NCBI GenBank assembly: GCA_023374045.1 | Contig: CM041778.1 | Coordinates: forward strand, 99,078,839 to 99,142,838 | Source of the DNA: Limonium bicolor | Taxonomy: Eukaryota > Streptophyta > Magnoliopsida > Caryophyllales > Plumbaginaceae | DNA length: 64,000 nucleotides | Direction: 5' to 3' | In this document: piece after piece, positions 1-11,545 of the stretch | Position numbering within the stretch: the first letter of the stretch is position 1 | How the letters are laid out: every line of letters begins with the position of its first letter | The notes under the pieces: generated by a model | Told to the model about the DNA's origin: nothing | Database searches by the model: none | What the model saw: only the letters and a program-made list of their open reading frames with translations | Made by a program: the position numbers and the translations under genes

Positions 1-3000
1 CACCATTTTAATGTAATTTTCCTAGCTAAATCTACTAAGTCTTGAAGCAAGAATCATCCTAGCATCTCTACAAGTTTTTGTAAAGGTTAGATACTCCAAG
101 GAGGTTCCTAGATTCAACAACAACACAAGGAACAACAAGATCAAGTTAAGGTATATTTTCATGTTTGAAAATCCTAAATAAATACCTAAGCTATTACCGA
201 AATTTAGAGCTTCTAAATCTATATTCTCTTCACCATTTCATGAAGGAGACTTGGATCTACAAGCATCCCAAGGTGTACCGAAAATACCTTGAAAATACCC
301 AAGGTAAACTCTTATAAAAACTACTCCAAATCTTACTTTTAAATCCTTGCTAGAAGTCTAACATTTGGATCTCCTAAACCAATGTGTGGAGGCCGAAAGT
401 TCTTCATCAAAATAGCATTGGAAGAGCTTGGAATTCAAGGAGAAATCAAGTACAAGAATTATCTTGATTTAAGGAGTAAGTTTCTATAATTAAGGTTTAT
501 TAAGTTTAAGTTTGATTTAAGCTTCAAACTTTGGTATAAAAATTATGTATAAGCCTTAGTAATATTAAGGCCGAAAATATTGGGTTATAATATCAAGAAA
601 AATAATTTATAACATATAAGGTAAGATTATTACCTTAAGGTATAAATATGTGTCACAAAAATTAATTATGATACATATATAGTTAAACCGAATTGTCTAA
701 GAGTAAAATGTTCTATTTTGAGTTTATAATCATTCTAGGTCATTAGCATAATTTTTAGAAGTGTTATATGACTTATATACATTTATATATACATATTATA
801 AAGTTTAAATCAAGTTTTGAAACCATATGGTAAAAGATATTTAAAGCCGAGAGTAAAATGGTTTAATTGGTGATTTTTGAAGTATATAAGTATACTAGCT
901 TATATTATAAATTTTGGGAGTATTAAAAATAGCTACAAGTATTTAAATGGCCAGTTTAATAAGTTATGTGGCTAAAATGTAAATTTTGAAAAGATTGGTG
1001 TACAAATAATAATTACCGAGAGCTAATGGGTTAATTTGGTATAATTATGATATAATATAAGGTAGGAATTAACATTATGAATTTTGGTGAATTTAAATAA
1101 GTGTATAAGTATTAAAATAACATTTTATAAAGTTTTGGGGCTATTTTGTAATTTATGGGAAGTTTGGTATATAACCGAGATTATATATGATTTTATGGGT
1201 ATATTAAAGTATTAATTATGAAATTAAGTCTTGGTCAAAGTGTTGACCAAAAACTTTGGGTTAAAATGATTTATGACATAAAATATTAAGTTTATAAAAG
1301 TTTTGGGGTGAATATGTATTTAAGAAAGTTTATTTGTAAAACCGATTATAAATAGGGGCAAATACAAATTATGAAGAATATAAGTGTTCACTTGGTTATT
1401 TAAGGAAAATAAATATTAAAACTATATTATATGAGTTAATATGTAACTTATATAAAGTTTTGGGGTTAAAATGTAAATATAGAAAGAATATGTTGAAAAC
1501 CGAGAAATTAAGGGATTGTTTAATAATTTACAAAAGTTAATGTGTTCATTATGTAATTACCGAATTTATAAGGTTGGCTTTGTAATTTAATAAAGAAAGG
1601 AATTAAAACTAGGTAAAATAATGTATTATGGTATATTATGGAGTATAATGTAAAGTTTATAAAATAAAGGTGGTTATAATAAAAATAACCAAATTGTATA
1701 ATATAAAGAATAAGTGGAAATAATTATGAGTATATAATTAAAGAAATAGAAATATTCTACAAGGTAGAAATTCATTATCACATGTAGTTACTACATAAAA
1801 TAACGGACTGTTAAACTACCTCGAACCACTGTAAAATAACAGGGGAAAAATAAAGAACATACGGGGTTAGTATACTACGGGTATTAGTGCTACAGTGACA
1901 GTACTGTAATACTTAGTGAATAGTTGTATTAACGTTACCCAGTATTGCATGTATATATAACAGCGTACGGGGAGAAACTACTAAGGCGTGTATTGTCAAG
2001 CTAGCAGTTACACGGTGAACGGTATGTTAATTGTGTGGTCTGAATGTCCTAAGGATTTTCCTGAGGACCAGACATTGTGTGTTCGAATTGTTAAGAGCGA
2101 TATCTGTGATTTATGTATTTGATATTGTATACTGTATTGCTCAACACAACTGCGTTTTATTTTACACGAACGTTTTATGACTAGAAGTTTATACATCTAA
2201 ACTGGAACAAGACTAACTGACATTTAGATATTATTGAACCTAACTGATGGTCAACTGTTATAGTCTTAACTCAAGGATTGGATATTGTTTCACTGACTAA
2301 AGGGCTAACCTATAAAGAGAGGAATCCAGAATGTTTGGACTTTCTGGTTGCGCATCGTGATCACTACGAGGGACTTCAATGGGGAGTCACTCAAGGGAAT
2401 CCATTGTCCACATTCGACGATGGCGGAGGGCATTACCGTTGGTGCACAGATTCGACCGGATCGGTCAAAATAATTATCCAGGGCCATAAGGTCAGCTGGT
2501 AACGGTTCCATTGGAACCCAGGGGACTACTGTCCATTATTAAGTTATTAAGGGTTGTCTTAACATGACGCCTGAGGTGGAATTATCTGGAAAAGTTTAAG
2601 TGGCTGGTTAAAAGGAGACCTACTAACAAGTACAGTTTATTAATACGCGTATCTTGTTGGGTTATGGATTATTGGTGTGTGATTATCTGGTTGTTGTTTA
2701 TTATTGTGATGACATTGACTGGTGAACTATTATGTGTATATTTTACATTACAGTTATTACTATTGTTGTAAAATGGATTATCATGTAATGAATCTAATAT
2801 CAAGATGGCTAAACGACTTAAGGAATCTAGATGACTTAGGATTACATTTAGCATACCAGCATTTCGATTGCTGAGCCCTTCAATGGGCAAAACATTTCAG
2901 GTTACTAGTGAAGAAGACACAAGCCGGAGTGCGGGTTACAGGGTAGTTGATGTGTTCTCAAGAAACACTTTTAAGTTTATTTGTGTTTTGTATTAAGGAG

Positions 3001-3246
3001 TTTGTTGTATTCGGTTAGTTGCTCATTTGGTTTGGATTTGGTTTGTAATATTAAGAGTGCTCAGTATCTTGTTCATCACAGCGTGAGGAGTTGAAGTTGT
3101 TGGAAGGAGTAAGGATGCCTTGTTACTCACAAGGGTGAGTAACGGCGTGTAACACCAAGGATAGATAGTTTTATTTTTCGCTGCGAATGTTATTTATTAT
3201 GCTACGACTTGCGACGTTATTACAGGTTTAGGATTAGGGTGTTACA
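1..3246 (+). repeat. Gypsy-like LTR, right-hand part (left end outside window)
   Basis: This AT-rich non-coding stretch ends in a GGGTGTTACA terminus at about 3237-3246. That ending closely resembles the right end of the Gypsy LTR at 24963-24972 (GGGGGTGTTACA), and both are preceded by a 'gcgtgtaa' motif. No credible coding region is present, and the 60-70 codon frames lack any recognisable domain. The part from about 1786 to 3246 is less AT-rich, as LTR R/U5 regions often are. The sequence just beyond 3246 is coding sequence of a different element, so 3246 looks like an insertion border. The left border and target duplication lie outside the window. It could be a solo LTR or the 3' LTR of a larger element. 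Confidence 0.55.
1126..1465. repeat. Degenerate ~160-bp tandem repeat within the LTR
   Basis: The motif TATAAAGTTTTGGGG occurs at 1126, 1293 (with one extra A) and 1451, so at intervals of 167 and 158 bases. Each copy is followed, 40-60 bases on, by a phrase resembling 'accgag' or 'accgat'. Weaker relatives extend upstream to about 800. This is an old, diverged tandem array inside the putative LTR. Confidence 0.5.
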
Positions 3247-3269
3247 ACTATAAAAATCAACATCTTTGA

Positions 3270-4253
3270 GACCCACCACATGATCAAAGATGCTGCCTTC
3301 GAACGCAACCTTGTCAAAGGTAAATTTCTTGACCTTGCATGAGTGCATGAACAAAAGCTGGATGACCTAATTTCTATTTTAAACTTTCAAGGCTGGACCC
3401 ACTTGTTTACTAAGCCTAGTGAATGGACCCCAAGGAGACAATTCAATTTTATGCTGAATTATTCATTCGAAATGGAAGAGCTCAGTCACTTGTTAACTCC
3501 ACTTCCATTTTCTTTAATACAAACACCCTTTGTGCATTGCGGAAAATTCTAAATGAGGGTCAAGTTTTTTATGATAAAGGAGTTGCTCTAGAGGTAGAGG
3601 GGGTAAACTCTAAAACAATATATCGCCGTTTTACTCCCAAATGAAGAATAGGAACTCCAATTCCTCGCACTGACCTTCCTTTGTTACAACAACTCTTGCA
3701 TCTTCTGATCATTAAATGTTTGGTTCCTCGTAAAGAAGGCAATAAAACTGTCAACTCCATGGATTTATCTTTAATGTATTGTCTTCTTAATTGTATCAAT
3801 TTGTCTTTTCTCATGATTAATCACATGGCACACTCCATTCATACTATCAAATACTCCTTGGGTTATCTGTCTCGGTTCCCACTCATCTTTACTCACTTAG
3901 GTGTCCCTCTTGATGAGTCCTCATCTAAGCCCTTAGAAGACATAGACATTATCAAGCAGAAGTTCATCAACCGGCTGTCATCTCTAGACAAGAGTACTCC
4001 GTCGCCTTCACCAACTCCCATAGAAGCCCTTGTCTAAGCTTCGCAAGACTCTGCCCCATATGTGGAAGATCGTTTGGTTAAGCTGGAAGAAAAAGTGGAT
4101 CGCCTCATAGCTACTCTAGATAAATGGGTTAATTATGTGCACCAACTTCTTGATAATCCTACTGATGCAATGGCCAAGGGATTTAAGATGGTACTGGACC
4201 ATGCAAAAGGAGTTGGATGCTGCTTAGTCCGCTTTGGATGCAGACATGAATAA
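3270..4253 (+). pseudogene. Broken 'putative plant transposon protein' domain frame
   Basis: Successive plus-strand frames read as one protein broken by stops and frameshifts: about 3270-3552, then 3545-3645 in another frame, then 3655-4037, then 4062-4253. Phrases such as NLVKGKFLDLA, LDDLISILNFQGWTHLF, FYAELFIRNG and IDIIKQKFINRL fit the domain often listed as 'putative plant transposon protein' (Transposase_32, assigned from memory). This domain occurs in plant LTR-type elements. The tail at 4062-4253 (KLEEKVDRLIATLDKWV) looks like a coiled coil. There is an in-frame TGA near 3340 and frameshifts near 3420 and 3645. The family assignment is moderate; its status as a non-functional TE relic is strong. 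Confidence 0.55.
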
Positions 4254-4417
4254 CCGCACTACATAACCCCAACCATCCCTTCATCCTCCAGCCTCCCAAT
4301 AGTTGTTGTTGTGTGTGAATGTAATGTGTTAGTTAGCTAGTGGGTGCGTGAAATTTGGACATGGTAGGTTTATTTTTGGATATTTGGACTAAATCTGACT
4401 ACTTTTTTAGCTTCCCC

Positions 4418-5354
4418 TAGGGGTGTTCACGGTAAGGTTAACCACATATGTGGTTAACCGTATGCCAGTTAACCGGGTAATACGGTTTTTATAAATTTGA
4501 TACCGTTACCATTCCATTTACATTGGTTAACCGTATTCAGGTTAACCATTTAGAGCGGTACAGTAACTCAGGTTAACTGAAACCGGGTGTAGATTTTTTT
4601 CTATGTAAATAACCTTGAGTAATGATAACAAATTAGATAAAAGTGAGCAAATAAAAATAATTAAAAAACAAGAAAGCACCAAGCATTTCATATCATGTCC
4701 AAGCATTAGTTTATATACGTAACATATAACAAGAACACAAATATTGAATCCACCATTATGCAATGCTCAATCATCTAATAAATTCATTATATAATATATA
4801 GCCTACACATTTATAATCGTAATGACACGAAACAATCCAAGAATATATGACAAAATCAATTCTCGTAGATTCGAACAACATAATTTACAAGCTACTTTAT
4901 CAACTAAGTGATAGAAAATACATCTCAAAAGATTTAACAAAACATAATTATAATATACACTATCTATAATGCTTACCTTGCTCTTCAATGCACATAATAT
5001 ATTACGTCATATGTAAGAAGTGTCCTTTTTCGAGATTCTAGATTATCTTGTTCAAGTTATCAAAATAAAAGTCAAAGGATATACAAAAGACTAGCACATA
5101 GCAAATAATATTAAAAGATCAAAAACCAAAATTGAAGACTATATGTATATATAAATATATAGTTATATATAACCGGTTAATCGCGGTTAACCACGATATA
5201 AAAGTTACATACCGTTACCTAAACTGCATATGTCTAATAATAATGGTACGGTTAACCGTACCGCCAAAGATGGTACGGTTAACCGGTTAGATGGTACGGT
5301 ATAAATAGGTTTCGGTACGGTACCGCGGTAACGGGTTTTTTTTGGGCACCCCTA
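4418..5354. mobile_element. hAT-like non-autonomous element (937 bp)
   Basis: The ends are inverted: TAGGGGTGTTCACGG at the left and a right end whose reverse complement begins TAGGGGTGCCC. The flanks share CTTCCCC at 4411-4417 and 5355-5361, a 7-bp (probably originally 8-bp) target duplication. Both subterminal regions are packed with GGTTAACC-type palindromes and 'ggtacggttaacc' phrases. The interior has no transposase. It belongs to the same family as the element at 45017-46135, which has a perfect 8-bp duplication. It sits inside the retroelement whose coding relic lies at 3270-4253. Confidence 0.8.
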
Positions 5355-5779
5355 CTTCCCCCTAGTGATGATCACAAAAAGGGGGAAGCGGTGTTTCCCT
5401 GTCTTTCTAAGAACAAGTTATTCTGGATTCTGCATGGTTGTTTTTGTTTTTGATGCGACTAGGCTAGGTGGTTATTTGAATGGGCGCCAACATTGTTTAT
5501 GTTGTTTCAAACTTTGGTTGGATTATTGTTATCTTTCTGGTTGATTATTCAATTCGTCTTCTCCTTCAGTTATCTTAGATGGTATGTTGTGCTCCTGAAC
5601 TAAGGGGAATCTAGAATCAGCAAATTCAATAGTCCTAAGAACTTTATTTGTGCATGGTCTAAGGGGGAACTTAGACAGAGTTGGTTCCCCAAAGAAATAT
5701 CTTTTTTGTGTTTGTTTTGTAGGATTAACTTAGTCCGGATACACCCAAGGTTTTGCCCTCATCAGCAATAAGGGGGAAA
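5355..5779 (+). other. 3' internal region and polypurine tract of the host retroelement
   Basis: This sequence continues the element interrupted at 4418. It has no open coding frame. It ends in a purine run AAGGGGGAAAA at about 5768-5779, preceded by 'gccctcatcagcaat'. This layout is common just upstream of the 3' LTR of plant LTR elements. The run is followed directly by TGTTGG, a standard LTR start. Confidence 0.5.
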
Positions 5780-6470
5780 ATGTTGGACCCTTGAGTGTTA
5801 TTGAGGATGGAGTCCGTCAATATGCATTGAGTCCATCGATGATGACAATAAACCTGAAACAACATATAAAGTCTGTGTTGATCAACTCGGTCTCATAAAA
5901 GAGTTTGTCTTTAGAAGAAGTGTCTAATGACTCAATCTGATGTAACTATCTGTGAAAATTTAAGGAGAAGGCTATGTCTATCGTTGTTAATGACTGAGCA
6001 GCCTTAAAACACTATCTTGGGCCGCAAAATTTGGGTAGTGGATATCATACAAGCAAGCCACGAAGTCAAGTCCGGAATTTGTGTCAAGTGAGTGTTCCTC
6101 GCCTAATAAATCAGGAACTGACTCTTTATATCAGTTCTGGGAGAAATTCTATTTAAGAGCAAGTGATCTTAGTTATTACCCACACTTCTTTGTTCGAATT
6201 AGCTTGCATTTTAGAGAAATTTATATTCAAAGAGTGAGAGAAGCACTTGTCATAGTTGTTAGCTTTATTTTCTTGAGTGTCACATTGCCAGATCTATTCT
6301 AAGTGGTTCTTAGTTTTACTTTCACTTTCCATTGAACTGATCAGAGAGTTATTAGGATTAGTGGGAGTAATTACTAAGTAGATATCCTATACTTAGTAAA
6401 CAGTGTAATCTCTTATTGTGCTTATCAATACGAGTCTATATTGTGTATCCATGATTTTCGATTGACACCA
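5780..6470 (+). repeat. Putative 3' LTR (TGTTGGACCC start, right end uncertain)
   Basis: The LTR start follows the polypurine tract. The interval is non-coding. Near 6400-6440 there is a phrase (ctcttattgtgcttatcaatacgag) of the kind seen close to LTR ends in Copia-like elements. The partner 5' LTR is not in the window, so the right border is inferred only from a change in composition and may be off by 100 bases or more. Confidence 0.35.
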
Positions 6471-6479
6471 TCCGCTCCA

Positions 6480-7676
6480 TTTCAATTAAAAGAGTCAAAG
6501 TATTTCATAGACTAATATCTTGAAATACTTTGAAGTCATCCCATCGATCATACACTCACTTTATATTAAGGGTTTCACATTTTGGAAAATCCGGAACAAA
6601 TGTAGCTTAAAAACAAAAGCAGTTACCCTCGAATCCTATAACTTAATGTGGGAGAATCAATTTTGGGTAAGATTAGTGTTTTCATTGCTATGCATTGATT
6701 TATTTCCACAATTTATTATTGAAATTGACAATTTTGGGGGTAATTTTAGATTAATTTTACAATTTGTCATTGACAATGACAAATTCAAGCAAATAGACTT
6801 GTCGATCTACATTAGTCAACAATAAATTTCTCATACATATATAAAATTAAATTCTATACGAGTTATGGATTTTGAGTCAAGACATATTCAAATTAATAAA
6901 ATTTTCCATTTTTTTATTAGACATGGATAAAATTGAGTTTAGGTTACAAAGTTTTATGTATAATATAGTTTCATTATTTTATAAAGTTTTGGGTATCATT
7001 AGGTTTCATTATTTTATATTATAATTGGTATTTTATATAGAAAATAATTTTTTAAAATATCTAATACCCCTCATGTTTTAAATAGATGATTTTTTGGTGT
7101 AAGTACAAGAATTAATATATAATAATTTTCGTGATAGTTTGTCTTTAATAGCATATTAGAAAACAAAGTTTCTACAAGATCAAATAGTTCTAATTCCTAG
7201 TGAGTACAGGGCCTAATTTATAAAAAATGGTCAATACAATATTAGACTAAATTTTGTTCTAATTTAATTTATTATTTCAAATCACTCCAATTCGGGGTAG
7301 TTTTGACTCACTTTTTATTGGAAAACTTTAGGGCGAACACAGGTTGATTTTTATAGCAACACAAATGTAATCTTATAATCCATCTTAAAAGTGTGGAAGT
7401 GATATGAAGACTAAGTTAAGCAAAAGTACTTGATGTTATTATGAGTACAAGAAACATTTACTTGTGGCAGACCGAGTCTGTTTAACTACCCTCACCCACA
7501 ACTTAAACAATAAATGAACTAGCATAAAAACTATAGAGAAGTTAACTCTCTCTATGCCCCCATTCTTTTACAAAGCTGAAGCTGATAGCTGATGTCAGTT
7601 GTCAGCTGAAATCAGAAAAAGTAGAGAGGAAAAAATTGATAAGAGAAAAAATAAAAAATTTATATGTCCAACACTC
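6480..7676. other. AT-rich non-coding stretch with a half MITE near 7550
   Basis: There is no coding frame with a recognisable domain; the 101-codon frame at 6520-6825 shows no family signature. At about 7556 the phrase 'gcccccattcttttacaaagc' followed by 'gctgatagctgatgtcag' matches the end of the MITE at 31799-32026. This looks like a second, incomplete member of that family. The Copia-A left LTR starts immediately afterwards. Confidence 0.4.
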
Positions 7677-7839
7677 AGTTAGATGGTTATAATATAAAGT
7701 CTTACATGTATATAACCGTTACTTTCTCTATTGTAGTCTTCCTCTGTTGTATTTCTTATAAAATAGTTGTTTGTATGGTCCTAGCCAGACTGATCCATAA
7801 TACAACATATTATACCCTTCTTATACTATGGTTCAAACA
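7677..7839 (+). repeat. Copia-A 5' LTR
   Basis: This matches the LTR at 30645-30810 from the TTAGATGGTTATAATATAAAG start to the TTCAAACA/TGCAGACA end. The first base is A rather than the T of the 3' copy, so the terminal TG has mutated. The next bases (tagtatcggtgccc, from 7840) are a decayed primer-binding site close to the initiator-Met type TGGTATCAGAGC. Confidence 0.8.
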
Positions 7840-7975
7840 TAGTATCGGTGCCCTTCTGAACAAAAAAGACATCAAGAATACACTCGTAATACCATATTCT
7901 TCATTCATTCTTTCACTTTGTTCTATTTTGCCCAAATCAAAGAGGAACAAAACACACCAAAATTCAATCTGAAGA

Positions 7976-8550
7976 GTGGAAGAAGAAGAAGAGAATCAAA
8001 TCGAAAAAGAGAAATTCAAGAACGGCGCGGCGCAAAAGGGGGAGAGAAAGGCCGAGATCATACATTCACTTTGGACTCAACAATCGGGCAACAACATGAG
8101 CTATATTTACATGCTTGAGATCATCCCCACATGGTATTTGCCAATAAGTTCAAAGGAACTAGGTTTTCTAGCTGGAAATGGAACATTGAGGTCGGGATGT
8201 CAACCAGAAAAAGTTCGGCTTCCTGGATGGGTCGGTGGCAAAAGAAAACTACCAAGGGGATCTCAAAATTGCTTGGGGAACGGACAACAGTATGGTGATG
8301 GCCTGGATTTTTACGGTCTTGGAAGGGAGCATACGCGAGTCCGCCATCTATTTTCCAACCGCGGCAAAAGTTTGGAAAAATCTGAATAAAAGATTTGGCC
8401 TACCTAATAACAATAAATTGTATGCTCGACGCGGCTTGAGAAACATTTCCTTGAACAAGGATCTAAAGACATTGTTGCCTATTACACACAATGGATGCGA
8501 ATTTGGAATCAACAAAAGCAAAACCTAGTTTTACCCAGTTGCTCTTGCGG
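7976..8550 (+). pseudogene. Copia-A gag, N-terminal part (frameshifted)
   Basis: A start at 7976 opens an acidic/basic leader. The conserved gag core then appears across frames: NKFKGTRFSSWKWNIEVGM near 8130-8190, then the frame at 8235-8528 with KIAWGTDNSMVMAWIF, TAAKVWKNLNKRFG and LKTLL. This is the Copia gag (UBN2/Retrotran_gag) pattern of LTR-encoded nucleocapsid proteins. At least two frame changes are needed. The frame is cut at 8554 by the Gypsy insertion and resumes at 24978 (GLNDSYKGFVKHVLILDPIP). Confidence 0.7.
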
Positions 8551-8554
8551 TGCG

Positions 8555-10250
8555 TGTTATAACCCAAAGTTTTGTCACAATTTTATTTGGTCTCAATGTT
8601 ATTTGAGCTGGTCTTCTCTGAATTCAGGACATGGGAGTCCTTCTGATTAAAGGCAAGGACGAGGAGGTCTTTCTCCATTTATTAAGTAGGTAAGGATTAT
8701 TTAAGAGATAATTTAAGTTAATAAATTCTTTTATTAACTCATCTTATCACGTTTGAATCACGAACTATCCCACGCTCAGAGTTTTCCTCATCGACAGTTT
8801 TCTCGACGCTCCTCTCCTCTTTGCTATCTCTCTCTCTCTCTCACACAAAAGTACATTATGTTCAACCTCTCAAGTTTTGCTGATTGTGGCTCTTCATTGA
8901 GTTCTACTATGAATTCCGCTCCGTTGCGAGGTTCGGTTCAGATTAAGGTAAGAACGTCGGTATTTTCATGTTCGATTATGCAATTGGGAAACCTCCTCCC
9001 ATTCTGATTTTGGTTTCTACAATCTGATTGTCAGAATTGTCGATCTTCTGTGTGGCCGTGTTCAGATTCTCCTCTGTGGTCTCTTGCTATCAGATTCAGG
9101 TAAGACGGTGATTCTGTTGTGTATAGCAGTTTCTGGTTCTGGGAGTTTGGTGTTCTGACTTGGGATTGTTCTTCATTTGCGTTATTCAGAGATTGCGATT
9201 GCATTTCCGGTTTGCGTTTTGGTGACTGCATTGGTTTTGACTCTGCTGTTCAGATTGGGATTTCGACTCTGTTAATTTGAGGTAGGTGGCTTCCGGATTC
9301 AGCTAGTGTGTTCAGCCTTGGGGCGTTTCAAATTCCGGTTTCTGATTTGCGAATTGTCTCTACGTTGTGTTGCAAATCTATCTGTTTATGGTTGCTTAAT
9401 GTCTACAAACCCCCAAGGTTGTTTTCTACAAATTGCTTCTGATTTGTGTCTGTGTGTTTTGCGCCTCTGGTTTGTGTGCAATTTCGTTTCTGGAAAACTG
9501 CATTTTGACATGTCCGAACGTCTGTCCGAGGTTTGATGTTCGGACAGACTCTGGTTTGCGCCCTGTTTTCTGAGTTTTAAACCGTGTCCGAAGTTTCGTC
9601 TGAGCTTTGAAGTTCGGACGGGGTGCGAGGACGAATCCGGCTTACAAGTCTCGTATGGTGTCCGAACTTACAAGTTCGGACAGAAGTTCGGACACACCCT
9701 TCTGCCTTCTCTGATTTTGCTTCGACTTGTGTCCGAACTTCGTCGTTCAGACACATGTTCGGACATTACACGTATCTGATTTCCGAGAGCGTCCAAACAT
9801 CCGCCCGAGCTTTGATGTTCGGACATTCGTCTGATTTTGATATCTAAGTCTCGACTTGTGTCCGTACATTGATGTCCGGACACAAGTTCGGACATGGCGC
9901 TGTTTTGACCATAACTTGCTCGTTTGAGCTCTGTTTTGACTTCTGTTTGCGGGGTTGGTTTCCCCTTCTGATTTCCAAGCTATTTATATGCTTTGTGGTG
10001 CCATTGGTGCACATATGCTTGATTGTATTTAAGCTACTGTTTTGGGACCTAGTTATCTTTGTATCTGAACCGTGGATGGCTGGTTTAGCTATCTCATAGC
10101 GTGCTGCGTAGGACGTCCTTCTGTTTCACGGGTGGTATCCCCGTTCTGTTCACAGGTTCCCACCTGTTCTGTTCACGAGTGATGTTTCCTCGTTCTGTTC
10201 ACGGATTTTATCCGTTCTGTCTGTATGCTGTGATTAACTAGGGCCCCCCT
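8555..10250 (+). repeat. Gypsy 5' LTR, 3'-truncated
   Basis: This is collinear with 22772-24456 of the 3' LTR with scattered substitutions. Homology stops in the C-run near 10243-10250. The last ~516 bp of the LTR, the primer-binding site and the gag start are missing, and sequence continues inside gag. One internal deletion explains this. Positions 9505-9895 hold a dense cluster of TGTCCGAA/TTCGGACA motifs. Confidence 0.85.
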
Positions 10251-10255
10251 ATTCT

Positions 10256-11540
10256 GAGGCGGTCTAGCAGTTTATGACGCAGCTACTTCAGACAGTTGCG
10301 GCTGGAGGAGCCCCTGGAGGAGGACCAGCTGGAGGAGCAGCTGGTGGTGCAGCCGGAGCTGGGGCTGCTGAGGCGGGAGGCCGGAATGTGAAGGCGCTTC
10401 TGGAGTTTATGAAGCTGAAGCCTCCGTCGTTCGATGGGGCAGCAAACCCCCAGGAGGCCAGTCATTGGTTGACTGAGGTAGAGGATCTACTTCGGGTCAT
10501 GGGCTCCGAGGAGGAGCAGAAGGTTGACTTTGCCACTTTTCTCTTTAAAGCTGAGGCTAAAGAGTGGTGGAGATCGGTGATGGGGAGGTTCCCGCAGCCT
10601 TGGACGTGGGACCAGTTTATTGGGGAGTTCAACAAGCAGTTCTACCTCGACGTCTATAAGGACCAGCGCATCCTAGAGTATAATCGGCTTCGCCAGGGCC
10701 GGGACATGAGTGTGGAGGAGTACGTCAGGAAGTTTATCAGTTTGTCGAAGTTTGCACCTGAGCCCGATGAGCATATGAAGGCCAGAAAGCTCGAGAGCGG
10801 TCTGAGGCCAGACATTCACTCTACTGTGATGCCGCTGCGTCACAAGACCTTCAGGGACGTTGCTGATGTCGCCCTGTTGGTGGAGGCTGATCTGAGGAGC
10901 CGCCAGTCTAGTGGAAGGACCAGAAGAGGAAGCAGAGGTCCGATGAGAGCGACAGGAGGGATCAGTCTGCTTCTCAGAAGAAGCAGTCTATTGGAGACCG
11001 ATCTGGGGACCGTCAGGGTTAGAGGGACAGAGGTGGATCTTCTTCTTCATCGTCCATTCCTAAGTGTCAGGTTTGTGGCAAGTTCCACCGAGGTTAGGAC
11101 TGCTACAAGAAGTCCGGAGCTTACTTCAAGTGTGGATCCTTGGAGCATAGGATCGCCGACTGCCCTCAGGCCGAGAGGAGCAGGGGTAGCTCGGGAGGTA
11201 GGACTGGAGGATCTGTTTCTGAGTCCAGAGACTGAGACCGAGATGAGCAGAAGAAGCCCCAGGGTCAGGCCAGAGTGTACGCGATGGCTGGAGAGAGAGA
11301 CCGATCCACTGACAGAGTTGTCACAGGTATTCTCCAGCTGTCTTTTCGTTCTGTTTTCTATTTGTTCGACTCTGGAGCCACCCACTCCTTTATTTCTGCT
11401 GAGTTGGTGGGTGAGCTCGGTCTGCCTGTTGTGCCCTTGGGTATTGAATTGTGTGTGCATAGTCCGTTAGTTAGAGATTCTGCTATGCTTCTGAATTCTG
11501 TTTGTAAGAATAGTCCTGTGTTAGTCATAGATAGGACTCT
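10256..11540 (+). pseudogene. Gypsy gag-zinc knuckle-protease (5' deleted, frameshifted)
   Basis: The open part starts at 10274 with a Gly/Ala-rich segment. It is followed by the retrotransposon gag core (PPSFDGAANPQEASHWL, AKEWWRSVMGRFPQPWTWDQF, LRQGRDMSVEEYVRKF) up to about 10915. A frameshift then moves the reading to a frame with CQVCGKFHRG and CGSLEHRIADCPQ, the CCHC zinc knuckles. The aspartic protease follows at about 11360-11400 (FDSGATHSFIS). Stops interrupt it at 10265 (TAG), 11020 (TAG), 11095 (TAG) and 11233 (TGA). The TAGs sit where Gln is plausible. The protease is cut at 11545 by the nested element and continues at 19566. Confidence 0.85.
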
Positions 11541-11545
11541 ATATG

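Noticed and set aside
11047..11460. 137-codon minus-strand frame
   Set aside because: It is a shadow of the Gypsy gag-protease coding sequence on the plus strand.
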